From contig JAODAX010000085.1 in the NCBI GenBank assembly GCA_025463675.1, positions 1-52,934 on the forward strand: a stretch of 52,934 bases of DNA, given 5' to 3'. The translations under genes were made by a program, and so were the position numbers. Every line of letters begins with the position of its first letter. Position 1 is the first letter of the stretch. Under the pieces are notes generated by a model. That model saw nothing but the letters and a program-made list of their open reading frames with translations, ran no database searches and was not told the origin of the DNA. Shown here one piece after another: positions 16,869-24,537 of this stretch. This DNA comes from Naasia sp. Its GTDB lineage: Bacteria; Actinomycetota; Actinomycetes; Actinomycetales; Microbacteriaceae.

Positions 16869-17672
16869 ATGCCCTTCGATTCGCGACGTTCCGCCGCGCC
16901 CCGCGAGGACATCACCGACCCCCGCATCCGGTTCGCGCCGCCTGTCCGCCCGCTGCTGCCGGTGCCGTCCGGTGCCGCCGACCGTTCCGATGCCGTCCCC
17001 GTCGTCGACGAGACGCCGACCGTCGCGCCGCCCGCGCCGCAGTACACCGGCCCGGTGTACTTCACCGGCCCGCAAGCGTGGGCGACGGTGCGGAAGCCCC
17101 GCCCGGCCGTCACCCGCTCGCGCACCGGGATCACCCTGAGCGCCTACCGGCGAGCCCCCGACGAGCAGGTCAGCTCCCCTGAGGCGCTGCGCAGCCTCCG
17201 CCTCGCCGCGCCCGGCATCGTTCGCACCGCCGCGGAGATCGTCGACATCGAAGGCCCCATGCCGCTGCAGCGGCTGATCACGCTCGTCGCGCGCCGGTTC
17301 GGCATCCCGCGCCTCGACCCGCAGCGGCGCTTCCACCTCGGTCGCGTCGTCGGCCCGCAGTTCCGCGTGATCGACGACTTCGTCTGGCCGAGCGGCGTCA
17401 AGCCCGCCACCTGGCGCGGCGCGCGCAGCGTGGGCGACCCGAACGAGCGCCGCATCACCGACATCAGCCGGCAGGAGCTCCAGAACGCCATGGAGTTCGT
17501 GCTCGGCGAGACGGACAGCCTGCCGCGGGAGCAGTTGCTCCTCGACGCGGCCGAACTCCTCGGCTACCCGAAGATCCCCGGGCCGATGCGCGCCTGGATC
17601 GTCGGCGCGCTCGCCGAAGGCGTCGTCACCGGTCGCTTCCGCGAGACCGACGGAGCCGTCTCCCTCGTCTGA
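16869..17672 (+). CDS. Stand-alone DUF3320 domain protein
   Basis: A 267-residue protein. Residues 1-95 are Pro/Arg-rich and look disordered, apart from PVYFTGPQAWATVRKPRPAV. Residues about 110-200 fit DUF3320 (RTAAEIVDIEGPMPLQRLIT, ARRFGIPRLDPQRR, VWPSGVKPATWRG), a module usually found at the C-terminus of very large superfamily 1 helicase-like proteins. Here it stands alone. No Shine-Dalgarno is visible; a TAGAGT six bases upstream may mean a leaderless start. The function is unknown; nucleic-acid binding is inferred from the usual partners. Confidence 0.75.
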   Translation: MPFDSRRSAAPREDITDPRIRFAPPVRPLLPVPSGAADRSDAVPVVDETPTVAPPAPQYTGPVYFTGPQAWATVRKPRPAVTRSRTGITLSAYRRAPDEQVSSPEALRSLRLAAPGIVRTAAEIVDIEGPMPLQRLITLVARRFGIPRLDPQRRFHLGRVVGPQFRVIDDFVWPSGVKPATWRGARSVGDPNERRITDISRQELQNAMEFVLGETDSLPREQLLLDAAELLGYPKIPGPMRAWIVGALAEGVVTGRFRETDGAVSLV

Positions 17673-17724
17673 CCGCTGCCCGCACCCCGCCAAGCTGAGC
17701 TTCTGCTGAGGCCCAGACGCTGAA

Positions 17725-17752
17725 CCAAGCGATCCGCGGGCCCGCGCCGAAC
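17725..17752 (+). promoter_or_regulatory. Candidate SigK-type ECF promoter
   Basis: CCAAGC (17725-17730), 16 bases, then CCGAAC (17747-17752) resembles the mycobacterial SigK consensus CCATCC-N16/17-CCGAAT (4/6 and 5/6 matches). It ends 7 bases before the cupredoxin ATG. The match is suggestive because a SigK-like factor is encoded 1.8 kb downstream. Confidence 0.3.
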
Positions 17753-17759
17753 CCCGTGC

Positions 17760-18233
17760 ATGTCGATCCTCCGGGCACCGCGGTCCGCCGCACTGGCGCT
17801 CCCCCTCCTCGCCCTCGTCCTGTCCGGCTGCATGGGCGGCACCGCGACAGGCGGCTCCGCTGAGGAGACCCCCGCGCCGCAGTCCTCGAACGGCACCGGC
17901 ACGAACGGCACCGGCACCCCCGCCGACGGCGCGGAGATCGTCGCGATCGGGCTCGCCTTTCTGCCCGCGGACATCACCGTCCCCGCCGGCACGACCGTGC
18001 GCTGGGTGAACCAGGAGGCGATCACCCACTCCGTCACGTCCGGCCCGTGGGGCGATGTGAACGAGAGCACCGGCCTGCGCGGCACCCAGACCGCCGACGG
18101 CGAGTACGACCACACCCTCGCGCCGGCCGGCGAGGGCGGCGACACGTTCGCGTTCACCTTCGAGGAACCGGGCACCTACCAGTACTTCTGCCGCCCGCAC
18201 GCCGGCATGTTCGGCACCGTCACCGTCGAGTAG
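17760..18233 (+). CDS. Cupredoxin (plastocyanin/azurin-like) lipoprotein
   Basis: A 157-residue secreted lipoprotein with a signal peptide ending in lipobox LSGC (Cys24). A low-complexity Gly/Thr/Asn linker (about 28-56) is followed by a cupredoxin fold with type 1 copper ligands His90 (ITHSV), Cys144, His147 and Met150 (YFCRPHAGM). It probably carries electrons or binds copper outside the membrane. It heads a run of five co-directional genes that ends with a SigK/RskA-like pair, suggesting regulation by copper or redox stress. Confidence 0.88.
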   Translation: MSILRAPRSAALALPLLALVLSGCMGGTATGGSAEETPAPQSSNGTGTNGTGTPADGAEIVAIGLAFLPADITVPAGTTVRWVNQEAITHSVTSGPWGDVNESTGLRGTQTADGEYDHTLAPAGEGGDTFAFTFEEPGTYQYFCRPHAGMFGTVTVE

Positions 18234-18322
18234 CGGCCCTCGGACCCCCGGTTCCCCGGACCCGGATGCACCACCGCAGCACCTGCATTCCCCACCGCAT
18301 TCCCTTATCAAGGAGAACCACC

Positions 18323-19009
18323 ATGAGGAAGTCCATCACCATCACCGGGCTCGGCGTCGCGGCGATGCTCGCGCTGGCCGGCTGCTCGACCGGCACCGCC
18401 GCCGGCAGCGACACCGAGTCGTCGTCGGCCCCCATGTCGGAGAGCATGGCGATGACCGACACGGTCAACAGCGACGGCGCGGGCCTCCGCGCAGCGCTCA
18501 CCGGCCTGCTCTACGACCACGTCTACCTGGCCGGCGCGGCGATCAATCAGGCCCTCGCCGACGGCGGCGACCTGACCGCGCCGAAGACCGCCGCCGCGGT
18601 AGCCACCCTCGACGAGAACTCCGTCGAGGTCGCCGCGGCCGTCGGCAGCGTGTACCCGGACGCCGAGGAGCCCTTCCTCGAGTCCTGGCGCTCGCACATC
18701 CCGTTCTTCGTCGAGTACACGCTCGGCAAGGCGACGAACGACACCGCCCGCGTCGATGCGGCCACCTCCGGCCTCGAGGCGTACGCCGTCTCCTTCGGTG
18801 AGCTCATCAACTCGGTCGTGCCGGAGCTGCCCGCCGAGGCCGTCCAAGGCGAGCTCGAGATGCACGCGACGAGCCTGCTCGCCGCGATCGACGCGAACAT
18901 CGCCGGTGACCCGCAGTACTACGACCTCCTCAAGGACGCCGCGAGCCACATGTCGATGACCGCCACCGCGCTCGCCGGCGGCATCGCCGAGAACGCCGAC
19001 ATCCAGTAG
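18323..19009 (+). CDS. Helical lipoprotein of unknown family
   Basis: A 228-residue lipoprotein: signal peptide, lipobox LAGC (Cys21), a Ser/Met-rich stretch (about 25-48), then an all-helical domain. Two similar halves seem visible, each with a D/S-H pair (LLYDHVYLAGAAI, WRSHIPFFVEYT; then LEMHATSLLAAI, ASHMSMTATALAGG). The His and Met content of the domain and of the SESMAMT stretch could bind metal. AAGGAG lies 7 bases upstream of ATG 18323. It follows the cupredoxin gene and probably belongs to the same regulon. I do not recognise the family. Confidence 0.75.
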   Translation: MRKSITITGLGVAAMLALAGCSTGTAAGSDTESSSAPMSESMAMTDTVNSDGAGLRAALTGLLYDHVYLAGAAINQALADGGDLTAPKTAAAVATLDENSVEVAAAVGSVYPDAEEPFLESWRSHIPFFVEYTLGKATNDTARVDAATSGLEAYAVSFGELINSVVPELPAEAVQGELEMHATSLLAAIDANIAGDPQYYDLLKDAASHMSMTATALAGGIAENADIQ

Positions 19010-19018
19010 CACCCGTCG

Positions 19019-19047
19019 GGGTCCGGGCGGATCCTCCGCTCGGACCC
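19019..19047 (+). terminator. Hairpin after the helical lipoprotein gene
   Basis: GGGTCCG (19019-19025) pairs with CGGACCC (19041-19047) through a GCGG/CCGC extension, followed by a C/T-rich tract without a T-run. It could attenuate readthrough into the next gene of the operon. Confidence 0.45.
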
Positions 19048-19129
19048 CTTCCCTTCCCGCCCCAACCACCGGCGCCGACGACGCCGTCCGCCGCCTGCGC
19101 CGTCCGTCGCACCCGCCAAGGAGGCAGCC

Positions 19130-19564
19130 ATGCGCGCCACCGTCGCCCGCTATGCGATCGCTTCCACCGCCGCACTCGGCCTCGCGGTCAGCGCCGCAAT
19201 CCACGCCCGGCTCGCCCTCCCCTTCGACGGCAACCGGGGCGCCTGGCTGGGGCAGGGCGACCTGTTCCGCATCCAGGCGGCGCTCGACGCACTCGCCGCC
19301 GTCGCGATCGTCGTGCTCCCCCGCCTGCTGCCCGCCCTCGCCGCCGCGCTCATCGCGGCCGCCGGCACGGCGCTCCTCGTGTTCACCGTTTTTCTGCCCC
19401 TCGACCTCACCGCGGTCGGGCTTCCTGTGCTGTTCGAGCCGGTCTGGTACGCCGACAAGGCGACCGCGCTCGCCGCCCAACTGGTCGCCGTCGCGGCCGC
19501 CGCGGTCCTCGTCGCGTGGCGCCTTCGGGCGCCCCGCCCCGTCCCTCTCCGGGAGACGCGATGA
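19130..19564 (+). CDS. Four-helix membrane protein
   Basis: A 144-residue protein with four hydrophobic segments (about 10-28, 50-66, 67-90 and 112-130) and a conserved-looking turn GNRGAWLGQGDLFRIQAALD. AAGGAGG lies 6 bases before ATG 19130. Its TGA overlaps the ATG of the sigma factor gene (ATGA), tying it to the SigK/RskA pair. The family is unrecognised; a membrane component of the copper/redox response is plausible from context only. Confidence 0.75.
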   Translation: MRATVARYAIASTAALGLAVSAAIHARLALPFDGNRGAWLGQGDLFRIQAALDALAAVAIVVLPRLLPALAAALIAAAGTALLVFTVFLPLDLTAVGLPVLFEPVWYADKATALAAQLVAVAAAAVLVAWRLRAPRPVPLRETR

Positions 19565-20163
19565 GGGCCCCGGCCGCCGGGCCGATCCGCCGCGCCGTGC
19601 CCGTCCGCACCGCCGCGACGAGCGAGGCGGACGCAATGCTCGGCCGGGTGGCTACCGGCGACCGCGCCGCCTTCGCGACCCTCTACGACCTGCTGGCCTC
19701 CCGCGTCCTCGGCCTCGTCGTCCGCGTCCTCGTCGACCGGTCCCAATCGGAGGAGGTGACGCAGGAGGTGTTCCTCGAGGTGTGGCAGAACGCGCCCCGC
19801 TACGATCCGGCCCGCGGGACCGCGGTCACCTGGGTCCTCACGATGGCGCACCGCCGCGCCATCGACCGGGTTCGGGCCGCGCAGGCGTCCCGCGACCGGG
19901 ACCTCCGCGAAGGCATCCGCGGCCTACCCCGCGAGTACGACGACGTCGCCGAGACCGTCGAGGTGCGCGTGGAGAGCGAACGCGTCCGCGCGGCGCTGGC
20001 ACGGCTGACCCCCCTGCAGCGGGAGGCGGTGTCGCTGGCCTACTACGGCGGCTACAGCTCCGGCGAGGTCGCCGCCATGCTGCACGTGCCGGTCGGCACC
20101 GTGAAGACACGCCTGCGCGACGGCCTGATTCGCCTCCGCGACGAACTGGGGGTCACCGCATGA
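19561..20163 (+). CDS. sigK: ECF sigma factor, SigK-like
   Basis: A 200-residue ECF sigma factor. Region 2 includes DRAAFATLYDLLASRVLGLV and VTQEVFLEVWQNAPRYDPAR, then TAVTWVLTMAHRRAIDRVRA. Region 4 includes LTPLQREAVSLAYYGGYSSG and MLHVPVGTVKTRLRDGLIRL, the helix-turn-helix that reads the -35. The order sigma then RskA-type anti-sigma matches SigK/RskA of mycobacteria. ATG 19561 overlaps the previous stop, and the next gene overlaps its stop. It is likely released when the anti-sigma is inactivated. Confidence 0.87.
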   Translation: MRAPAAGPIRRAVPVRTAATSEADAMLGRVATGDRAAFATLYDLLASRVLGLVVRVLVDRSQSEEVTQEVFLEVWQNAPRYDPARGTAVTWVLTMAHRRAIDRVRAAQASRDRDLREGIRGLPREYDDVAETVEVRVESERVRAALARLTPLQREAVSLAYYGGYSSGEVAAMLHVPVGTVKTRLRDGLIRLRDELGVTA

Positions 20164-20930
20164 TGTCCCGCCAGCAGTTGCATCACCTGAGTGGGGCCTA
20201 CGTGCTCGGGGCCCTCGAGCCGGACGAGGTCAGGGCCTTCGAGGAGCGCCTGCCGCACTGGGAGGACATGCGCGCCGAGGTGGTGGAGCTCGCCGACACC
20301 GCGGTGGCGCTCGGGCTGGCGCTGCCGCCCGTTGCGCCCGACCCGGGCGTGCGCCCGCGGCTGCTCGCTGCGGTCGCCGCGACCCCGCAGCTCCCGGCAG
20401 TCGATGGCGGCGCGTCGTCCGATGCCGGGCGACCCGACTCCGCCGGAGGGGCCACCGATGTGGCATCCCGCCGGCGGCGACTGGCCCGGCGCCCGCGACG
20501 CACCGCGGCACTCGGAGCGCTCGCCTCCCTCAGCGCCGGGGCCTTGGCGCTCATCGCCGCCCTGCAGTTCGGTCCCGTCCCCGAAACCGCGCCGCTGTCG
20601 GCGCCGCAGGTGCTCGCCGCGGACGATGCGCGGCGGCTCCCGCTGCCGGTTCCCGGCGGGGAGGGCATCGTCCTGGTGTACTCGGAGGACCTCGACGCTT
20701 CCGTCCTGCAGTGGGAGGCGATGCCGCCGGTCGCCGAAGGGCAGACCTACCAGTTCTGGTACGTCGCCGACGACGCGCGCGCTGCAGGCTTCCCCGACGC
20801 CTCCGCCGCGGTCCTGCTCGCCGGCACCTGGCAGCCCGGCGACCGCGTGGGGATCACCGTGGAGCCGACCGGCGGCTCCGTCCAGCCCACCGGCGACGTC
20901 GTCGCCCTGAGCGAGCCGCTGACCGCCTGA
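20160..20930 (+). CDS. rskA: RskA-like anti-sigma factor
   Basis: A 256-residue membrane protein. The cytoplasmic N-terminus (HHLSGAYVLGALEPDEVRAF) is the sigma-binding helix bundle. One membrane segment lies near 113-133 (TAALGALASLSAGALALIAA), and the external C-terminal domain is RskA type (GIVLVYSEDLDASVLQWEAM, GQTYQFWYVADDARAAGF). The N-terminus lacks the HxxxCxxC zinc motif, as RskA does. It starts in the ATGA overlap with sigK and should hold the sigma factor at the membrane. Confidence 0.87.
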   Translation: MMSRQQLHHLSGAYVLGALEPDEVRAFEERLPHWEDMRAEVVELADTAVALGLALPPVAPDPGVRPRLLAAVAATPQLPAVDGGASSDAGRPDSAGGATDVASRRRRLARRPRRTAALGALASLSAGALALIAALQFGPVPETAPLSAPQVLAADDARRLPLPVPGGEGIVLVYSEDLDASVLQWEAMPPVAEGQTYQFWYVADDARAAGFPDASAAVLLAGTWQPGDRVGITVEPTGGSVQPTGDVVALSEPLTA

Positions 20931-20981
20931 CCGCCCCCAATCCCCTGCCCGCCCGCGCGCGTGCTGCGCGAGAATCGGGGC

Positions 20982-22568
20982 ATGAGCGGGACGCCGACAT
21001 CGCACGTGTTCGTGGTGCGGGGCCGCATCGAGCACATCGCGTGCGACGCGTGGCTGCTGCCCACCGACGAGGAGGCGCGGCTCACGAATTCCTGGCAGCG
21101 AGTGCTCGACGACATCGACGAGCGGCTGGACGCCTCGGACCGGGAGGGGCTCGCCGCCGGGAGCACGCTCGTCGCCGAACTGTCCGGCTCCGACAGCCGC
21201 CCGACGCCGATCCTCACCGTCGGCCCGAGGGACCGGCTCCGCTCCTCCGACGACCTGCGGCCCGCGATCCGCGAGTTCCTCGAGCTCGGCGCGGCCGTTG
21301 CCGCGCGCAAGCGCGAGCAGGGGCTGGGCACCGCCGACTACCGGCCGGTCCCCCTCCTGGCGATGCCGTTCTTCGGGTCCCGCGGCGGCGGCGGCAGCCT
21401 CACGCAGGGGTCGCTGCTCACCACGCTCTTCGACGAGGCGCGCGAGAGCGGCCGCCGGCTCGGCGTCGACGTCGTGCTCGTGTTCGCCGCCGAACCCCCC
21501 TACGCGCTCGCCCAGCATCTCCGCCTAACCCACGGCGACGCGTGGACGGAGCTCCCTGCGGACGTGCTCGACGAGGCGGAGCGGCTCGCGATCGAGGCGC
21601 GGGCCGGCCGGCTGGTGCCGTTCATGGGCGCCGGCGTGAGCGTGACCGCCGGAGCGCCCGCCTGGCGCGGCCTCATCGCCCGGCTCGCCGACCGCGCCAC
21701 CCTCACGGGCGAGGAGCGCGAGAGCCTGCTGCGCGACGACCGGGACGCGCGTGACCAGGCGGCGTTCCTCCGCGCGGCGTTCCTCCGCGAACCGATCACC
21801 GACGAGGACGACGGCGGCTTCGCGTCGGCGATCATCGACGAGGTCCGTGTCACGCGCTACGGGCTGGCGCCCGCACTGCTCGCCTCACTTACCGCCGAGC
21901 AGGCGATCACCCTCAACTACGACGAGCTGTTCGAGCGCGCCGCGGCGGACGCCGGGCTGCCCCGGGCGGTGATCCCCGGGGACGGCCCGCCGCGCGGACG
22001 GTGGCTCCTCAAGCTGCATGGGACCATCGCCGAGCGCGGCAGCATCGTGCTCACCCGCGACGATTACCTCGGCTTCCACGCCGAGCGCGCCGCCCACAGC
22101 GCACTGGTGACCGCGGCGATGATGACCCGGCACCTGCTGTTCGTCGGTTTCGGCCTCGCCGACGACCACTTCCATGAGATCGTGCACGACGTGCGCCGCA
22201 CTGTCGGCGGTGACACCGAAGGCGCGCCGATCGGCACGGTACTCACCCTGCGCGACGACCCGCTGGAGATGACCGTGTGGCGGGACGAGTTCCGCTTCGT
22301 CCGGGCCTCGCGGGGCAGCGGCGATCCGCGCGAGTCGTCGCGGGCGCTGGAGATCTTCCTCGACGCCCTCATGGCGCTGGCCTCCGACCGGCACTCCTAC
22401 CTGCTCGCCGAAGGCTTCGAGGACGGCCTCGGCGAGCACGAGCTGGAGCTGCGCCGTCGACTGCTCACCTTCGCGGAGGGAGTCCGGGACGGCGCGCGCA
22501 CCACCTCATCGTGGCCGCTCGTCGAGCGGGCCCTCCGCGAGCTGGGGCTTGGGCACCTGGCGGGCTGA
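20982..22568 (+). CDS. SIR2-family protein with macro-like N-terminal domain
   Basis: A 528-residue protein. Residues 1-195 look like a macro-type fold (FVVRGRIEHIACDAWLLPTD near the start, PVPLLAMPFFGSRGGGGSLT near 122-140, VDVVLVFAAEPP near 162). Residues 205-460 form a SIR2 domain: GAGVS at 216 followed by GAPAWRGLI, TLNYD with Asn312, LKLHGT with catalytic-type His346, and LLFVGFGLADDH near 385-396. All core NAD-site residues are present. SIR2 proteins of this type are often NADase effectors in phage defence, and macro domains bind ADP-ribose derivatives. It stands alone: there is no TIR, HerA or Argonaute gene beside it. ATG 20982 is preferred over GTG 20961. Confidence 0.82.
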   Translation: MSGTPTSHVFVVRGRIEHIACDAWLLPTDEEARLTNSWQRVLDDIDERLDASDREGLAAGSTLVAELSGSDSRPTPILTVGPRDRLRSSDDLRPAIREFLELGAAVAARKREQGLGTADYRPVPLLAMPFFGSRGGGGSLTQGSLLTTLFDEARESGRRLGVDVVLVFAAEPPYALAQHLRLTHGDAWTELPADVLDEAERLAIEARAGRLVPFMGAGVSVTAGAPAWRGLIARLADRATLTGEERESLLRDDRDARDQAAFLRAAFLREPITDEDDGGFASAIIDEVRVTRYGLAPALLASLTAEQAITLNYDELFERAAADAGLPRAVIPGDGPPRGRWLLKLHGTIAERGSIVLTRDDYLGFHAERAAHSALVTAAMMTRHLLFVGFGLADDHFHEIVHDVRRTVGGDTEGAPIGTVLTLRDDPLEMTVWRDEFRFVRASRGSGDPRESSRALEIFLDALMALASDRHSYLLAEGFEDGLGEHELELRRRLLTFAEGVRDGARTTSSWPLVERALRELGLGHLAG

Positions 22569-22588
22569 GTTCCCGGCGTGTGTGCGGA

Positions 22589-23659
22589 TCAGGACGCAGC
22601 GGCGGGCTGAACCAAGGTCGTGGCGTCCCGCCGGGTCCAGCCGATGGCGGGGGCGATGTGCTCCGCGATCGTGCCGAGCAGGTGGGCGTTGTAGTCGACG
22701 CCGAGCTGGTTCGGCACCGTCACGAGCAGGGTGTCCGCCGCCGCGACCGCGGCATCCTTCGCCAGTTCTCGCGCGATGTGCTCGGGGCTGCCCGCGTAGG
22801 TCTTGCCGAACCGGGCGAGGCCGCCGTCGAGGTAGCCGACCTGATCCTCGCTGCCCTCCTCCCGACCGCCGAAGTACCTCCGGTCACGCTCGTCGGTGAT
22901 CGGCAGGATGCTGCGGCTCACCGACACGCGCGGCTCCCGCTCCCAGCCGGCCGCGGCCCACGCGTCGCGGAAGATCGCGATCTGCTCCGCCTGCAGCTCG
23001 TCGAAGGGCACGCCCGTGTCCTCCGTGAGCAGGGTGCTGCTCATCAGGTTCATGCCCTGTTCGGCCGTCCACTTCGCGGTCGCGCGCGAGCCCGAGCCCC
23101 ACCAGATGCGCTCCGGCAGTCCGGACGACCGCGGCGAGATCCCGAGGGGCTGGCTGACGCCGGTCATCTGCGGGTTCGACATCGCGACCCCGGCGCCCTC
23201 GATCGCCGCGCGGAACACCTCCGTGTGCTGGCGCGCCATGTCCGCGTCGGACTCCCCCTCGGCGGGCACGTAGCCGAAGGCAGCGCTGCCCTGCAGCGCC
23301 GTCTCGGGCGAGCCGCGGGAGATGCCCAGCTGCAGGCGTCCGCCGCTGATCAGGTCGGTGATCGCCGCCTCCTCCGCCATGTAGAGGGGGTTCTCGTAGC
23401 GCATGTCGATCACCCCGGTGCCGAGCTCGATGCGACTGGTGCGGGCTGCCGCCGCGGCCAGCAGCGGGAACGGCGACGCCAACTGCGGCGCGAAGTGGTG
23501 CACGCGGAAGTACGCGCCGTCGATGCCGAGCTCCTCCGCCGCGACCGCGAGCTCGATGGACTGCAGGTAGGCGTCCGCCGCGGTGCGCACCAGCGATCCG
23601 CGGGCCGGCTGCCAGTGCCCGAACGAGAGGAATCCGATGCGCTTCGTCACCTCGAACAC
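22589..23659 (-). CDS. LLM-class flavin-dependent oxidoreductase
   Basis: A roughly 356-residue luciferase-like TIM barrel (RIGFLSFGHW at the N-terminus, YFRVHHFAPQLASPFPLLAA, ELGTGVIDMRYENPLYMAEE, RLQLGISRGSPE, WWGSGSRATAKWTAEQGMNL). These enzymes use reduced flavin, often FMN or F420, to oxidise small molecules; the substrate is unknown. The start is GTG 23659 or GTG 23650. The frame is open further upstream, but that part runs through a palindromic repeat and is not counted as coding. It is convergent with the SIR2 gene. Confidence 0.85.
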   Translation of the reverse strand: MFEVTKRIGFLSFGHWQPARGSLVRTAADAYLQSIELAVAAEELGIDGAYFRVHHFAPQLASPFPLLAAAAARTSRIELGTGVIDMRYENPLYMAEEAAITDLISGGRLQLGISRGSPETALQGSAAFGYVPAEGESDADMARQHTEVFRAAIEGAGVAMSNPQMTGVSQPLGISPRSSGLPERIWWGSGSRATAKWTAEQGMNLMSSTLLTEDTGVPFDELQAEQIAIFRDAWAAAGWEREPRVSVSRSILPITDERDRRYFGGREEGSEDQVGYLDGGLARFGKTYAGSPEHIARELAKDAAVAAADTLLVTVPNQLGVDYNAHLLGTIAEHIAPAIGWTRRDATTLVQPAAAS

Positions 23660-23701
23660 AGCGCCGGGCGCGTCCCGGGTATTCCGCTCCAGTTCCACCG
23701 A

Positions 23702-23753
23702 GCTGCCCAATTTTCGGGCAGTTCGGTGCCGAGCTGCCCGAGAACTGGGCAAC
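23702..23753. repeat. Palindrome family B, copy 2
   Basis: Arms GCTGCCCAATTTTCGGGCAG (23702-23721) and 23734-23753 pair with a few mismatches. Each arm contains its own CTGCCC...GGGCAG dyad, and the sequence matches the element at 6296-6349. It lies between the flavin oxidoreductase start and the Rho-N protein stop. Confidence 0.8.
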
Positions 23754-23778
23754 TCGCACCGCAACCGCGGTGCGGTGC

Positions 23779-24342
23779 TCAGCCCTGGGGGCTGGTCAGC
23801 TCGGCGAGCAGCTGCGCCTTCGTCATCGAGGAGTAGCCGCGCACGCCGCGGTCCTTGGCGAGGGCCCGCAGTCGGGCGACCGTCCAGGAGACGTCGGGCA
23901 CCGGGTCGCCGGGCGCCTCGATGAAGGGGGCGTCCTCCGATGGGACCGGGGCCGCGGCGGCGAGCGCCTCCTCGGCGGGGACGGCCTCGCCGCCGCCCGC
24001 GACGGGCACCTCGTCCGGAGCGACCGGCTCCAGGTGCGACTGGAGAACCGGGATCTCGGCCGGGCCGGGTGCCTCCGCGGGCGTGGCAGCCTCCGAAGGC
24101 TGAGCCCCCTCGGCCGGTGAGGCGGGCGCGTCAGCGCTGGGTGTGGCCAGGACGGGAGCAGGCTCGGTGCCGTGCACCTGGGTGATGAGCTCCTCCGGCA
24201 TCGGCACGGCGGTCATCGCGGAGGAGTCGTGGGGCGCGTTCGACGACCCGCTGCCCGCTTCCCGGCCGCCGAGCCGCCCGAAGGCCGCCTTGAGCGCTCC
24301 GATGAAGCCGGGCTTCCGGCCGTTCCCCTGCGTGTCCGTCAC
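23779..24342 (-). CDS. Disordered protein with C-terminal Rho N-terminal-like motif
   Basis: A 187-residue protein. Residues 1-140 are Ala/Pro/Glu-rich and probably disordered. The last 40 residues (SWTVARLRALAKDRGVRGYS, then SMTKAQLLAEL) form a helix-extension-helix like the Rho N-terminal or SAP domain. It may bind nucleic acid, but nothing visible fixes a target. GTG 24342 has GAGAGGGG 4 bases upstream. The same C-terminal motif type ends the ChaB-like protein at 15866-16267. Confidence 0.75.
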   Translation of the reverse strand: MTDTQGNGRKPGFIGALKAAFGRLGGREAGSGSSNAPHDSSAMTAVPMPEELITQVHGTEPAPVLATPSADAPASPAEGAQPSEAATPAEAPGPAEIPVLQSHLEPVAPDEVPVAGGGEAVPAEEALAAAAPVPSEDAPFIEAPGDPVPDVSWTVARLRALAKDRGVRGYSSMTKAQLLAELTSPQG

Positions 24343-24537
24343 GATTCCCCTCTCCTCGGCGCAGATGCGCGGCTCCCATTCTCCCGGTTCCGCACGGCCG
24401 CCCGGCGAACGACGTCGCGGTGTCGGCACTTTGCGCGGACGGTGGCGCGTCGGGTCGCCCGCGCCGCGAGCACGCTGCGCGCGCCGGTCATGTCGGCGGC
24501 CGTTGATAGCCTCCAGGCGGCCGGAAGGAGGGGAACC

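Noticed and set aside
20982-22568. Thoeris-type defence system
   Set aside because: No TIR (ThsB) gene nearby, and the domain order is opposite to ThsA.
23660-23764. N-terminal extension of the flavin oxidoreductase
   Set aside because: The extra codons run through palindrome family B and do not look like the protein family.
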